8,121 nt of DNA, from contig JAICHT010000157.1 of NCBI GenBank assembly GCA_025924755.1, positions 1-8,121 on the forward strand. The letters run 5' to 3'. Shown piece by piece: positions 1 through 6,559 of the stretch (its first letter is position 1; each line of letters starts with the position of its first letter). The notes under the pieces are model-generated. The model saw only the letters and a program-made list of their open reading frames with translations, did no database searches and was not told where the DNA came from. This DNA comes from Chitinophagaceae bacterium (GTDB taxonomy: Bacteria > Bacteroidota > Bacteroidia > Chitinophagales > Chitinophagaceae). The position numbers and the translations under genes are program-made.

Positions 1-972
1 AATGTTTTTAATAAAATAATCATTAAAAGCCATTTTTAAGTTGGCATCTCCGCGGGCTTCTTTTCTTAACTCATCGCTAAAGGCAACAGTACTTTGCAGA
101 GTAGGCCTGCCGCTTGCTTTATCCCACACATAAAAATAATACCCGTCTACATTACCCTTGCGCTGCTTATAGTAAAACGAGGTTAAAAAGTAGCGTTTGT
201 TTACGTTATCCACCTTTATATGCAGCTCGTCGAGGTAAAGCTTATCATCACTTACGGGGTTCATAGTAAAGGCATCCGCCATTGCCGGCTTCAATACCAG
301 TTGTGTTTTTATAATGGCATCGTTACTATTGCGGATGAATTTGGCAAATACCATATCGCCGTCGTTATCCAATGAAAATTCATTTAAATATTCGTTGCGT
401 TCATCCATATCCAATGGCAGGGTGCTATGCTTTTTTAAGGAAAGGTTGTTATCAAATAAAAGCGTGGATATTAAATAATGCTCTTTGTTGCGGGAGTTGA
501 TTTTAAATACCAGAATGCTGCTTTTATCTTCATTGCTGATGACAGAATAGATTTTATTAGTAGAAGCAAGCCCAATATGCGAAGTATCCAACTGTATAAT
601 ATCCGATACTTTTTTGCCTGCCCCATCCAGCTTCACCGCGTCGCAATACACTATATTCTTTTTTTGATATTGGTATATCAAATAAGCGAAATCGTTGTAT
701 GGAAAAAAGTCAACATTGATCAACCGGTCATTCGGCAGGTAATCCTGGTCTTCGCGGCTTATTTCAATCATATCATTATCGTACACACAGATGTAATTGC
801 CGTTTTTGATGTTTTTATGAATCAGAAAATTGCCGGATATCTTTCCTATTATTTCAAAGTTCATGCGGCGGCTGTCTTCTTTATCCGGTTCAGAATATAC
901 AATCCGCTGGGCATGGACCAATTGGCAAAAGAGCACTAAAATCAACCCTGTTATATACGAGTGCAATCTCAT
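1..972 (-). CDS. Exported protein of unknown function (3' end outside window)
   Basis: The minus strand is open from an ATG at 972 to the left edge: 324 residues with no stop, so the C-terminus is missing. Residues 1-21 form a type I signal peptide: short basic start (MRLH), hydrophobic core (ITGLILVLFCQLV), and a V-H-A cleavage site before Gln22. Cys16 follows Phe and does not make a lipobox. The mature part is hydrophilic, rich in Asn, Asp, Lys and Tyr, and has many alternating short strands and Asn/Asp turns (for example NGNYICVYDND and LVFKINSRNKEHYL). This would suit a beta-rich, possibly propeller-like fold, but that is inference. I recognise no catalytic motif. The tone resembles uncharacterised exported proteins of Chitinophagaceae. 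It is divergent from kup with 188 bp between the starts. Its reality rests on the long open frame, the clean signal peptide and protein-like composition; the function is unknown. Confidence 0.82.
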   Translation of the reverse strand, partial: MRLHSYITGLILVLFCQLVHAQRIVYSEPDKEDSRRMNFEIIGKISGNFLIHKNIKNGNYICVYDNDMIEISREDQDYLPNDRLINVDFFPYNDFAYLIYQYQKKNIVYCDAVKLDGAGKKVSDIIQLDTSHIGLASTNKIYSVISNEDKSSILVFKINSRNKEHYLISTLLFDNNLSLKKHSTLPLDMDERNEYLNEFSLDNDGDMVFAKFIRNSNDAIIKTQLVLKPAMADAFTMNPVSDDKLYLDELHIKVDNVNKRYFLTSFYYKQRKGNVDGYYFYVWDKASGRPTLQSTVAFSDELRKEARGDANLKMAFNDYFIKNI

Positions 973-1007
973 AATGGCTTTAGAAATTTATATTTAAAGT
1001 TAACCTT

Positions 1008-1023
1008 TGTCTGCTTACAGACA
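1008..1023. promoter_or_regulatory. Short perfect dyad between divergent genes
   Basis: TGTCTG and CAGACA are perfect inverted copies separated by the four bases CTTA. The dyad lies 36 bp upstream of the minus-strand exported-protein start and about 140 bp upstream of kup. The position suits an operator for a dimeric regulator, or a small hairpin in the minus-strand leader. No U-tract follows on either strand, so it is not an intrinsic terminator. A 6-bp dyad can also arise by chance in AT-rich DNA. Confidence 0.3.
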
Positions 1024-1099
1024 TACTATTGTGAGGATAGTTTTGTTGTATAAACGTTTAAAATAAAGATTAGTATATGGCGTTATGTAAAGCGGTCAA

Positions 1100-1126
1100 T
1101 TTGCTATACATTTAACTATACCTTTG
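1100..1126 (+). promoter_or_regulatory. Candidate kup promoter (Bacteroidota type)
   Basis: TACCTTTG at 1119-1126 matches the Bacteroidota -7 consensus TAnnTTTG, and TTTG at 1100-1103 could be the -33 element. The spacer is only 15 bp, shorter than the usual roughly 17-23, so the -33 assignment is weak. If the -7 box is used, transcription would begin near 1131-1134, leaving almost no leader before the TTG at 1137 and about 28 nt before the GTG at 1161. A second perfect TAnnTTTG box (TAGTTTTG, 1038-1045) has no well-spaced -33 partner. Confidence 0.4.
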
Positions 1127-1160
1127 CAGCCTTGTATTGTGCAAAAAAAACGGGATCAAC

Positions 1161-3137
1161 GTGAAAATTCCTCTTAACAAAGTTACTACAGCGGGATTAA
1201 TAGTAGCATTGGGTATAATATATGGCGATATCGGAACCTCGCCGCTGTATGTATTAAGTGCAATAACCAATGGCAAGGTCATATCGGATTACCTTATTAT
1301 TGGTTCCCTTTCCTGCATTATCTGGACGCTTACTTTACAAACCACGGTTAAATACGTAATACTCACTCTTAAGGCTGACAACCGGGGTGAAGGTGGTATT
1401 TTCTCACTATATGCCCTGGTGCGGCGGCGAAAACGGTGGCTGGTATTGCCGGCGATGATTGGCGGCGCAGCGCTTATTGCTGATGGTATGATTACGCCGC
1501 CCATATCGGTTACCGCAGCCATAGAAGGTTTACGCCAGGTACCCTTTTTTCAAAATATTGGCGACTGGACCATCGTGTATATTGTAATAGGCATATTGAC
1601 CGCTATGTTTTTTGTACAGCAATTTGGCACTGCTTCCATTGGCCGCCTGTTTGGTCCGGTGATGAGCATCTGGTTTTTAATGCTTGCTGTATTAGGCTCG
1701 GTACATTTGGTAGATGACCTTCATATTTTTAAAGCGTTTAACCCTTACTATGCCATTCATTTATTAATTACTTACCCGAAAGGTTTCTATATACTGGGTT
1801 CGGTATTTTTATGTACTACTGGTGCTGAAGCTCTTTACTCCGACCTGGGGCATTGCGGCAGAAGCAATATCCGCTATTCGTGGGCATTTGTAAAAATCTG
1901 TCTTATTTTAAACTACTTAGGGCAGGGTGCCTGGCTGATTGCGCACCACAATGGGCAGTTGATAACGCAGCAGATGATTGAAACCGGCTTCAATTCTTTT
2001 TATGCCATGATGCCGCAATGGTTTAAACTTCCGGGTATTGCCATTGCTACGGCGGCGGCCATTATTGCCAGCCAGGCTTTACTTACCGGTTCCTTTACCC
2101 TTATTAGCGAGGCGATGCGGTTGAACCTGTGGCCTAAATTAAAAATCAATTATCCTACAGAAGAAAGAGGCCAGTTATATATACCCGGTGTCAATACGCT
2201 CTTGTTTGTAGGTTGTATCGGCATCGTTCTGTATTTTAAAAAGTCAAGCAATATGGATGCGGCTTATGGACTGGCCATTACCTTATGCATGATCGCCACC
2301 TCGCTATTATTTGCCAACTTTTTAGTATTGCGTCGGGCAGCCAAAATCTGGATATACCTATACCTGTTAGTATACCTAAGCATAGAACTCAGCTTTCTGT
2401 TTGCCAATTTAAATAAATTTCCGCACGGCGGCTATGTAGCTACTATTGTAGGCAGCTTACTTTTTTCGGTCATGTACATCTGGTACCGCTCCAGGAAAAT
2501 CAAAAACAGGTATGTGGAATTTGTGCGGCTGGAAGATTATATACCCAAAATACAGGAGCTAAGCAACGACCGCTCGGTACCAAAGTATGCTACGCACCTG
2601 GTGTATTTAACCAGTGCCGACAACCCCAAGGAAATAGAACACAAGATCATTTATTCCATATTAAACCGAAAACCTAAACGGGCCGACATCTACTGGTTTA
2701 TTCACGTAGATACGCTGGATGAACCGTACACAGCCGAGTATCGGGTAGACCATATTATTCCCAACGATATTATACGGGTGGAGTTCCGGCTTGGATTTCG
2801 GATGGAGCCCCGGATTAACCTGATGTTCCGTAAAGTGGTGGAAGACCTGGTAAAAAATAAAGAAGTGAACATTACCAGCCGCTACGAAAGCCTGGAACGG
2901 AGTAATGTGGTGGGCGACTTTTCTTTTATTGTAATGGAAAAATATTTAAGCCAGGACAATGAACTGCCCATATGGGAACGGCTAATCATGAAATTGCATT
3001 TCTGGGTAAAAGAACTGAGCCTGTCAGAAGAAAGAGGTTTTGGACTAGACACCAGTATGGTAACTATAGAAAAGTTTCCGCTGATAGTAGCGCCGGTTAC
3101 TAATCTTAAATTAAAACGTATTGGCGAAGAATTATAA
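1161..3137 (+). CDS. kup: Potassium uptake permease Kup (KUP/HAK/KT family)
   Basis: This inner-membrane K+ uptake protein is thought to work as a K+/H+ symporter. From the GTG start it has 658 residues, close to the usual length of a little over 600. Family motifs appear in order: YGDIGTSPLY (residues 21-30, with the conserved Asp23), GEGGIFSLYAL (from 76), ADGMITPPISVTAAIEGL (Asp108), FGTASIGRLFGPVM, TTGAEALYSDLGHCG (Glu223), LNYLGQGAWLI, GSFTLISEAMRLNLWP and NMDAAYGLAIT. Around twelve hydrophobic segments fill roughly the first 460 residues, and a hydrophilic cytoplasmic domain of about 200 residues follows. No in-frame ATG exists between the upstream stop at 1113-1115 and the first family motif. 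GTG at 1161 gives the family-like N-terminus KIPLNKVTTAGL and is preceded by an A8 tract; TTG at 1137 would add eight residues that look non-homologous. The gene is monocistronic, with its own terminator downstream. No frameshift or missing motif is seen. Confidence 0.96.
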   Translation: MKIPLNKVTTAGLIVALGIIYGDIGTSPLYVLSAITNGKVISDYLIIGSLSCIIWTLTLQTTVKYVILTLKADNRGEGGIFSLYALVRRRKRWLVLPAMIGGAALIADGMITPPISVTAAIEGLRQVPFFQNIGDWTIVYIVIGILTAMFFVQQFGTASIGRLFGPVMSIWFLMLAVLGSVHLVDDLHIFKAFNPYYAIHLLITYPKGFYILGSVFLCTTGAEALYSDLGHCGRSNIRYSWAFVKICLILNYLGQGAWLIAHHNGQLITQQMIETGFNSFYAMMPQWFKLPGIAIATAAAIIASQALLTGSFTLISEAMRLNLWPKLKINYPTEERGQLYIPGVNTLLFVGCIGIVLYFKKSSNMDAAYGLAITLCMIATSLLFANFLVLRRAAKIWIYLYLLVYLSIELSFLFANLNKFPHGGYVATIVGSLLFSVMYIWYRSRKIKNRYVEFVRLEDYIPKIQELSNDRSVPKYATHLVYLTSADNPKEIEHKIIYSILNRKPKRADIYWFIHVDTLDEPYTAEYRVDHIIPNDIIRVEFRLGFRMEPRINLMFRKVVEDLVKNKEVNITSRYESLERSNVVGDFSFIVMEKYLSQDNELPIWERLIMKLHFWVKELSLSEERGFGLDTSMVTIEKFPLIVAPVTNLKLKRIGEEL

Positions 3138-3163
3138 AAGCATTTAACTTTTAAGGAATATAC

Positions 3164-3200
3164 AAGCGGGAAGTTAACTACTTCCCGCTTTTGCTTTTTT
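3164..3200 (+). terminator. Rho-independent terminator after kup
   Basis: A perfect 11-bp stem, AAGCGGGAAGT (3164-3174) with ACTTCCCGCTT (3180-3190), closes a 5-nt loop and runs into TTTTGCTTTTTT. It begins 26 bp after the kup stop. The minus-strand side has no comparable T-tract, so it acts for kup only. Confidence 0.92.
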
Positions 3201-3255
3201 GAATACGGAACTTTATAGAAGAGACACAGGCAAAAGAGGAATTGAAACGCCGGCA

Positions 3256-3287
3256 TTTGCAAAAGTTTTTTCAACTGTTTACATTTG
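3256..3287 (+). promoter_or_regulatory. Candidate promoter of the lipoprotein gene
   Basis: TTTG at 3256-3259 and TACATTTG at 3280-3287 fit the Bacteroidota -33 (TTTG/TTG) and -7 (TAnnTTTG) elements with a 20-bp spacer, which is within the usual range. Transcription would start around 3293-3295, giving a leader of about 70 nt before the ATG at 3364. This is the best-matched promoter in the window; it lies after the kup terminator, so the two genes are probably transcribed separately. Confidence 0.55.
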
Positions 3288-3303
3288 TTTCTATTAATAA
3301 GTA

Positions 3304-3334
3304 ATTAAAGTAAACAGAACCGTTTTACTTTAAT
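3304..3334. repeat. AT-rich inverted repeat in lipoprotein leader
   Basis: ATTAAAGTAAA (3304-3314) and TTTACTTTAAT (3324-3334) are perfect 11-bp inverted copies separated by 9 bases. The element lies just downstream of the predicted start of transcription and ends 29 bp before the ATG. It could be an operator (repression from +10 to +40) or an mRNA leader hairpin. No U-tract follows, so it does not look like a terminator. Confidence 0.55.
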
Positions 3335-3363
3335 CATACATGTAATCCTAAAAAAACCGTACT

Positions 3364-4506
3364 ATGAAAAGGCTTTACTTATTTCCGGTATTCGCGGCAG
3401 TTCTTTTTGCTTCCTGTAAATCAGCCAGTAAATCTTACGAACGGGGTAATTTTTCAGAAGCCATTGCCCTGTCTTTAAAAAAATTGCAAAAAAATCCGGA
3501 TGATTATGATTCCAGAACCGTTTTAAAAAAAGCATATACTTATGGTGTATCCCAGTATGAAGATCAGATCCGTATTTTATTAAACAGCAACAGCGACACC
3601 AAATATGACCAGGCGTACCGCCAGTATATGGAACTGCAAAACTTGTACACTACCATCCGCCAATACCCTACAGCTGCCCAATATGTAAAACCTGCCGACT
3701 ATAGCAATCTTGTAGAAACGTATAGCGACAAAGCGGCTAACGCCCATCTTGAAAAAGCAGTGGGCTGGTTGCAGGAAAATGACAGGCTTGCTTACAGGAA
3801 AGCCTACCAGGAATTTGCAAATGCGTTGCGCTACAAACCCAATGATATCAACATTCAAAAACAGGCACAGGCATCGTACGAAGCGGCACTGGTAAAGGTA
3901 TTAGTAGTTCCTATGAATGCATCCGGCAGCAATTACTATACAGATGGCTCATCGCAAACACGCAGTTACCAGGATGGACTGGTACGCAGTTTTAACTACA
4001 CCAACCGTAATAATTTTATACAGTTTTATACCAGTTGGGATACGCAGAATAATAAAGTAGCCCCTGATGAAATACTGGAAATGCGTATGGGACGAATCTA
4101 TTTTGGACAGCCTTCTGACCAGCAGACTTCCAAACAAACTTCTAAAGACGTAGTAGTAAAAGAAACCGTTTACAGTAAAGATTCTGTGGCCAAAGAATAT
4201 GCAAAATTGGTGGCCAATGTAACCACTACCCATAGAACAATAGTTTCCAATGCGGATATGTATGTAACTGCCAGGGACACCAAAGGAAAAACTTTATGGA
4301 CAGATGATATTGCCGGCGAACATCAGTGGCAGGCCGATTATGCCACCTATACCGGCGATGAACGTGCCCTCAGCGATGCGGATAAAAAATTGATCAACAA
4401 AAAAATAAATGCGCCGCAGCAGGAAGAGATTGTGAATGCGTTACTAAAGCAAATTGAAAACAATTTATCGGCCCGGTTAAGTAATTACTATAGCAACTAC
4501 AAATAA
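3364..4506 (+). CDS. Lipoprotein of unknown function with TPR-like N-terminal half
   Basis: A 380-residue protein with a lipoprotein signal: basic MKR, hydrophobic core, and lipobox FASC with Cys18 as the likely lipidated residue, so the mature protein is probably membrane-anchored in the envelope. No acidic surface-export signal is obvious after the Cys. Residues about 24-57 (YERGNFSEAIALSLKKLQKN and following) read like one TPR unit, and helices at about 129-175, including YQEFANALRYKPND, read like another. Residues about 249-279 are a polar Gln/Thr/Lys/Ser linker. The C-terminal part has a strand-rich segment YVTARDTKGKTLWTDDI (from Tyr300), then GDERALS (from Gly331) and a terminal amphipathic helix. 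I do not recognise a named family and see no catalytic motif. TPR-like lipoproteins often act as envelope scaffolds, but nothing here identifies a partner. The gene is monocistronic, with its own candidate promoter and a terminator. ATG follows the A-rich stretch CTAAAAAAACC. Confidence 0.9.
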   Translation: MKRLYLFPVFAAVLFASCKSASKSYERGNFSEAIALSLKKLQKNPDDYDSRTVLKKAYTYGVSQYEDQIRILLNSNSDTKYDQAYRQYMELQNLYTTIRQYPTAAQYVKPADYSNLVETYSDKAANAHLEKAVGWLQENDRLAYRKAYQEFANALRYKPNDINIQKQAQASYEAALVKVLVVPMNASGSNYYTDGSSQTRSYQDGLVRSFNYTNRNNFIQFYTSWDTQNNKVAPDEILEMRMGRIYFGQPSDQQTSKQTSKDVVVKETVYSKDSVAKEYAKLVANVTTTHRTIVSNADMYVTARDTKGKTLWTDDIAGEHQWQADYATYTGDERALSDADKKLINKKINAPQQEEIVNALLKQIENNLSARLSNYYSNYK

Positions 4507-4524
4507 AGAAAGTTATATTCTTGT

Positions 4525-4557
4525 AAAAGGAACCTGCTTTGGCAGCGTTCCTTTTTT
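4525..4557. terminator. Probably bidirectional intrinsic terminator
   Basis: AAAAGGAAC (4525-4533) pairs with GTTCCTTTT (4547-4555). Inside, CTGC (4534-4537) pairs with GCAG (4542-4545) around a TTTG loop, leaving C4546 bulged. On the plus strand the stem merges into six T's and ends the lipoprotein transcript. Read on the minus strand the stem ends in TTTTACAAG, a weaker U-run that could stop the convergent carboxypeptidase transcript, whose stop is about 48 bp away. The plus-strand role is well supported; the minus-strand role is inferred. Confidence 0.85.
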
Positions 4558-4604
4558 GTTTCAGTTTGTTACTCCGGTGATGCCACTTTAAAAACACCTA
4601 TTGC

Positions 4605-5528
4605 TTAACGGGATATAGCTTCTTCTTTAAGAACAACGCCCTCCTCTTTTATAGTTAATTGATACCGCCCTCCTACTTTCAAGGCGTAATTTTCCTTTTC
4701 ATGGCTTACCGGGAAGCCAAAGCATACCGGATATTTACATTCGTGTACCACATCCTTTATTATTTCGTACACCGCTTTACCAAAAGGCCGTTCGGTATCT
4801 TTAACATCCGTAAACCCACCCACTACCAATCCGGCCAGCTTTTTTAATTGCCCGCTGCGTTTTAGCTGCAAAAACATCCGGTCAATATTATACAGGTACT
4901 CTCCTACATCTTCCATAAAAAAAATTTTATTTTTTGCCTGGGCCTCGGAATCAGTGCCGGTTATATGTGCCAGCAAGGTAAGGTTGCCACCAACCAATAC
5001 ACCTGAAGCTTTGCCAGGCCTGTTTAATGCATTTGCGGCACATTCATACTTTGCGGGCTTACCTTCCAATGCATTTTTTAATGATAGAATATAAGGATTA
5101 TCGGGCTCCGCATCATTAAAGGCAGCAGCCATCGGCGCATGTATCGTAGCAATTTTATACCGGGTTAATATATGCGTGTGCAATGCAGTAATATCGCTGA
5201 AGCCAATAATCCATTTGGGCGATTTTTTAAATTTTTTAAAGCTTATATCATCTATAATCCGGCTGACGCCATAGCCGCCACGGGCACATAATATAGCATG
5301 CACTTCTTTATCGTCCAGCATTTGTTGCAGATCATCCAGCCGTTCTTTGTCAGTGCCTGAAAAATAGTTGGAAGAAGTGCTGTGTACCGTGGCGCCCAGT
5401 TTTACTTTGTAACCCCAACTTTGCAAGGCTTGAATACAAGCTTGCATCTTTTCGAAAGGCATAAAACCTGCCGGCGCTACTATACCAATAGTGTCGTTCT
5501 TTTTTAAATAAGGTGGAATGATTGTCAT
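4605..5528 (-). CDS. LD-carboxypeptidase, S66 family, cytoplasmic form
   Basis: A 307-residue serine peptidase of the LdcA/MccF group, which removes the terminal D-Ala from murein tetrapeptides during peptidoglycan recycling. Visible motifs: DTIGIVAPAG near the N-terminus, CARGGYG (81-87), nucleophile elbow GFSDIT with Ser111, acidic MEDVGEYLYNIDRMF with Glu206, and FPVSH with His276. These fit the family Ser-Glu-His triad, and their spacing is close to that of E. coli LdcA as I recall it (Ser106, Glu200, His270). Most relatives have PVGH; here it is PVSH. There is no signal peptide, so a cytoplasmic location is likely. The frame is open upstream to 5636, but those 36 residues overlap the neighbour's coding end and look unlike protein. 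ATG at 5528 overlaps the upstream stop as ATGA, implying translational coupling, and begins directly with the conserved domain. It is a paralogue of the upstream gene, about half identical by eye. MccF-like self-immunity is an alternative substrate role, but no microcin locus is visible. Confidence 0.94.
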   Translation of the reverse strand: MTIIPPYLKKNDTIGIVAPAGFMPFEKMQACIQALQSWGYKVKLGATVHSTSSNYFSGTDKERLDDLQQMLDDKEVHAILCARGGYGVSRIIDDISFKKFKKSPKWIIGFSDITALHTHILTRYKIATIHAPMAAAFNDAEPDNPYILSLKNALEGKPAKYECAANALNRPGKASGVLVGGNLTLLAHITGTDSEAQAKNKIFFMEDVGEYLYNIDRMFLQLKRSGQLKKLAGLVVGGFTDVKDTERPFGKAVYEIIKDVVHECKYPVCFGFPVSHEKENYALKVGGRYQLTIKEEGVVLKEEAISR

Positions 5529-6559
5529 ATAATTTCTGTTAGTGAAACTTCGTTTGCCGTAACGGTTAACCGGTGCTTGCTGCCACATTTTAAAGCATAA
5601 TTGGCCCGCTGATGGCCTACAGGAAAATCGAAACAAACCGGGTAGTTGTATTCTTTTACTTTCTCCAATACAATATCTTCGATGGTTCTTCCAAACTCCT
5701 CCGTTTCATCATCCGTTTTCACATCAAAGCCACCAACGATCAACCCCTTTAAATGCTTCAGCTTTCCGGTTCGTTTTAAATTCCAGAACATACGGTCAAT
5801 ACTGTACAAATATTCTTCGGTATCTTCTACAAATAATATTTTCCCATCCGTCTTAATATCCGACGAACTGCCAGCCAGGGATTCAATAGTATTTAAATTT
5901 CCTCCTATTAGCACTCCTTCTGCATTGCCCCATTTATTGTGGCTGTTTGGCGTAGCGGTATAAGCCATCTTCTTTCCTTCCAATGCATCTTTTATAGACA
6001 GTACCGTATCTTTTTGAACCGTAGCCGCCAACGTCCAGATATCGGGAAAGCTGTTGCACATTTTTGAATGTAGGGTAGCTATATGGCAGTTATGATGGAT
6101 ATGATTGTGAAATACCGTAATATCACTAAAGCCAATAATCCACTTGGGTCTTTTCTTGAACGGCGCCCAGTTTATTTTATCCACAATGCGTACCGATCCG
6201 TAACCCCCGCGGGCACACATAATAGCTTTTATATTCGGATCATTCAGCATAGTCTGCATATCAAGCAGCCGTTCTTCGTCAGTACCGCCAAACGTAAAGT
6301 CACGCTTGCCAATCGTATTGCCTACTTTAATAGTATAACCCCAACTTTGCATGGCAGCGATAGCCGGTTCTATCTGTTGTAGGGTAATATACCCGGCAGG
6401 GGCCGTAATGCCGATGGTATCACCGGTTTTTAAGTACGGCGGTTTTTTATAGGCAGCCGTTATTCTCTCGCCTATAGTTCCGGCAAACGATGGTTGGAAA
6501 GGTATAAGGGTTCCGGCTGTTAAAGCACCGGCAGCGTTTAAAAAGCTTTTACGGTTCAT
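5525..6559 (-). CDS. LD-carboxypeptidase, S66 family, exported form
   Basis: A 344-residue paralogue of the downstream gene and the first gene of the pair. Residues 1-26 look like a signal peptide: MNRKSFLNAAGALTAGTLIP, then PSFA before Gly27. The N-R-K-S-F-L start resembles a Tat motif with RK in place of RR, so Tat or Sec export are both possible. The S66 domain begins near PPYLKTGDTIGITAPAG (from 40), with CARGGYG (115-121), GFSDIT nucleophile Ser145, VEDTEEYLYSIDRMF with Glu245, and FPVGH with His316; the triad is complete. An exported form would act on tetrapeptides in the periplasm or released muropeptides. A histidine-rich run (HNHIHHNCH, 151-159) follows the nucleophile and is denser than in the paralogue. 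ATG at 6559 is chosen over GTG at 6571, since the latter only adds VLHT before the signal. The stop overlaps the next ATG. No clear TAnnTTTG promoter is visible upstream on this strand. Confidence 0.94.
   Translation of the reverse strand: MNRKSFLNAAGALTAGTLIPFQPSFAGTIGERITAAYKKPPYLKTGDTIGITAPAGYITLQQIEPAIAAMQSWGYTIKVGNTIGKRDFTFGGTDEERLLDMQTMLNDPNIKAIMCARGGYGSVRIVDKINWAPFKKRPKWIIGFSDITVFHNHIHHNCHIATLHSKMCNSFPDIWTLAATVQKDTVLSIKDALEGKKMAYTATPNSHNKWGNAEGVLIGGNLNTIESLAGSSSDIKTDGKILFVEDTEEYLYSIDRMFWNLKRTGKLKHLKGLIVGGFDVKTDDETEEFGRTIEDIVLEKVKEYNYPVCFDFPVGHQRANYALKCGSKHRLTVTANEVSLTEII

Noticed and set aside
478..939. Plus-strand open frame of 153 codons
   Set aside because: It is antisense to the exported-protein gene, which has a signal peptide and protein-like composition; the plus frame is rich in Ile, Phe and Tyr in a way typical of shadows.
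2882..3274. Minus-strand open frame of 130 codons across the kup end and terminator
   Set aside because: Antisense to conserved kup codons and runs through a strong terminator hairpin; no motif or signal seen.
3580..4233. Two minus-strand open frames inside the lipoprotein gene
   Set aside because: Low-complexity hydrophobic translations antisense to a well-supported gene; no start or neighbour evidence.
5529..5636. Upstream extension of the cytoplasmic carboxypeptidase (36 more residues)
   Set aside because: It lies entirely over the 3' end of the upstream paralogue, reads as non-homologous sequence, and the ATGA overlap at 5525-5528 gives a natural start at the conserved domain.
5646..6382. 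Two plus-strand open frames inside the exported carboxypeptidase
   Set aside because: Both are antisense to S66 catalytic motifs and show no family resemblance.
4605..6559. MccF-like microcin immunity locus
   Set aside because: The S66 family includes MccF, but no adenylating enzyme, peptide precursor or exporter is nearby, and the sequences do not single out MccF over LdcA.
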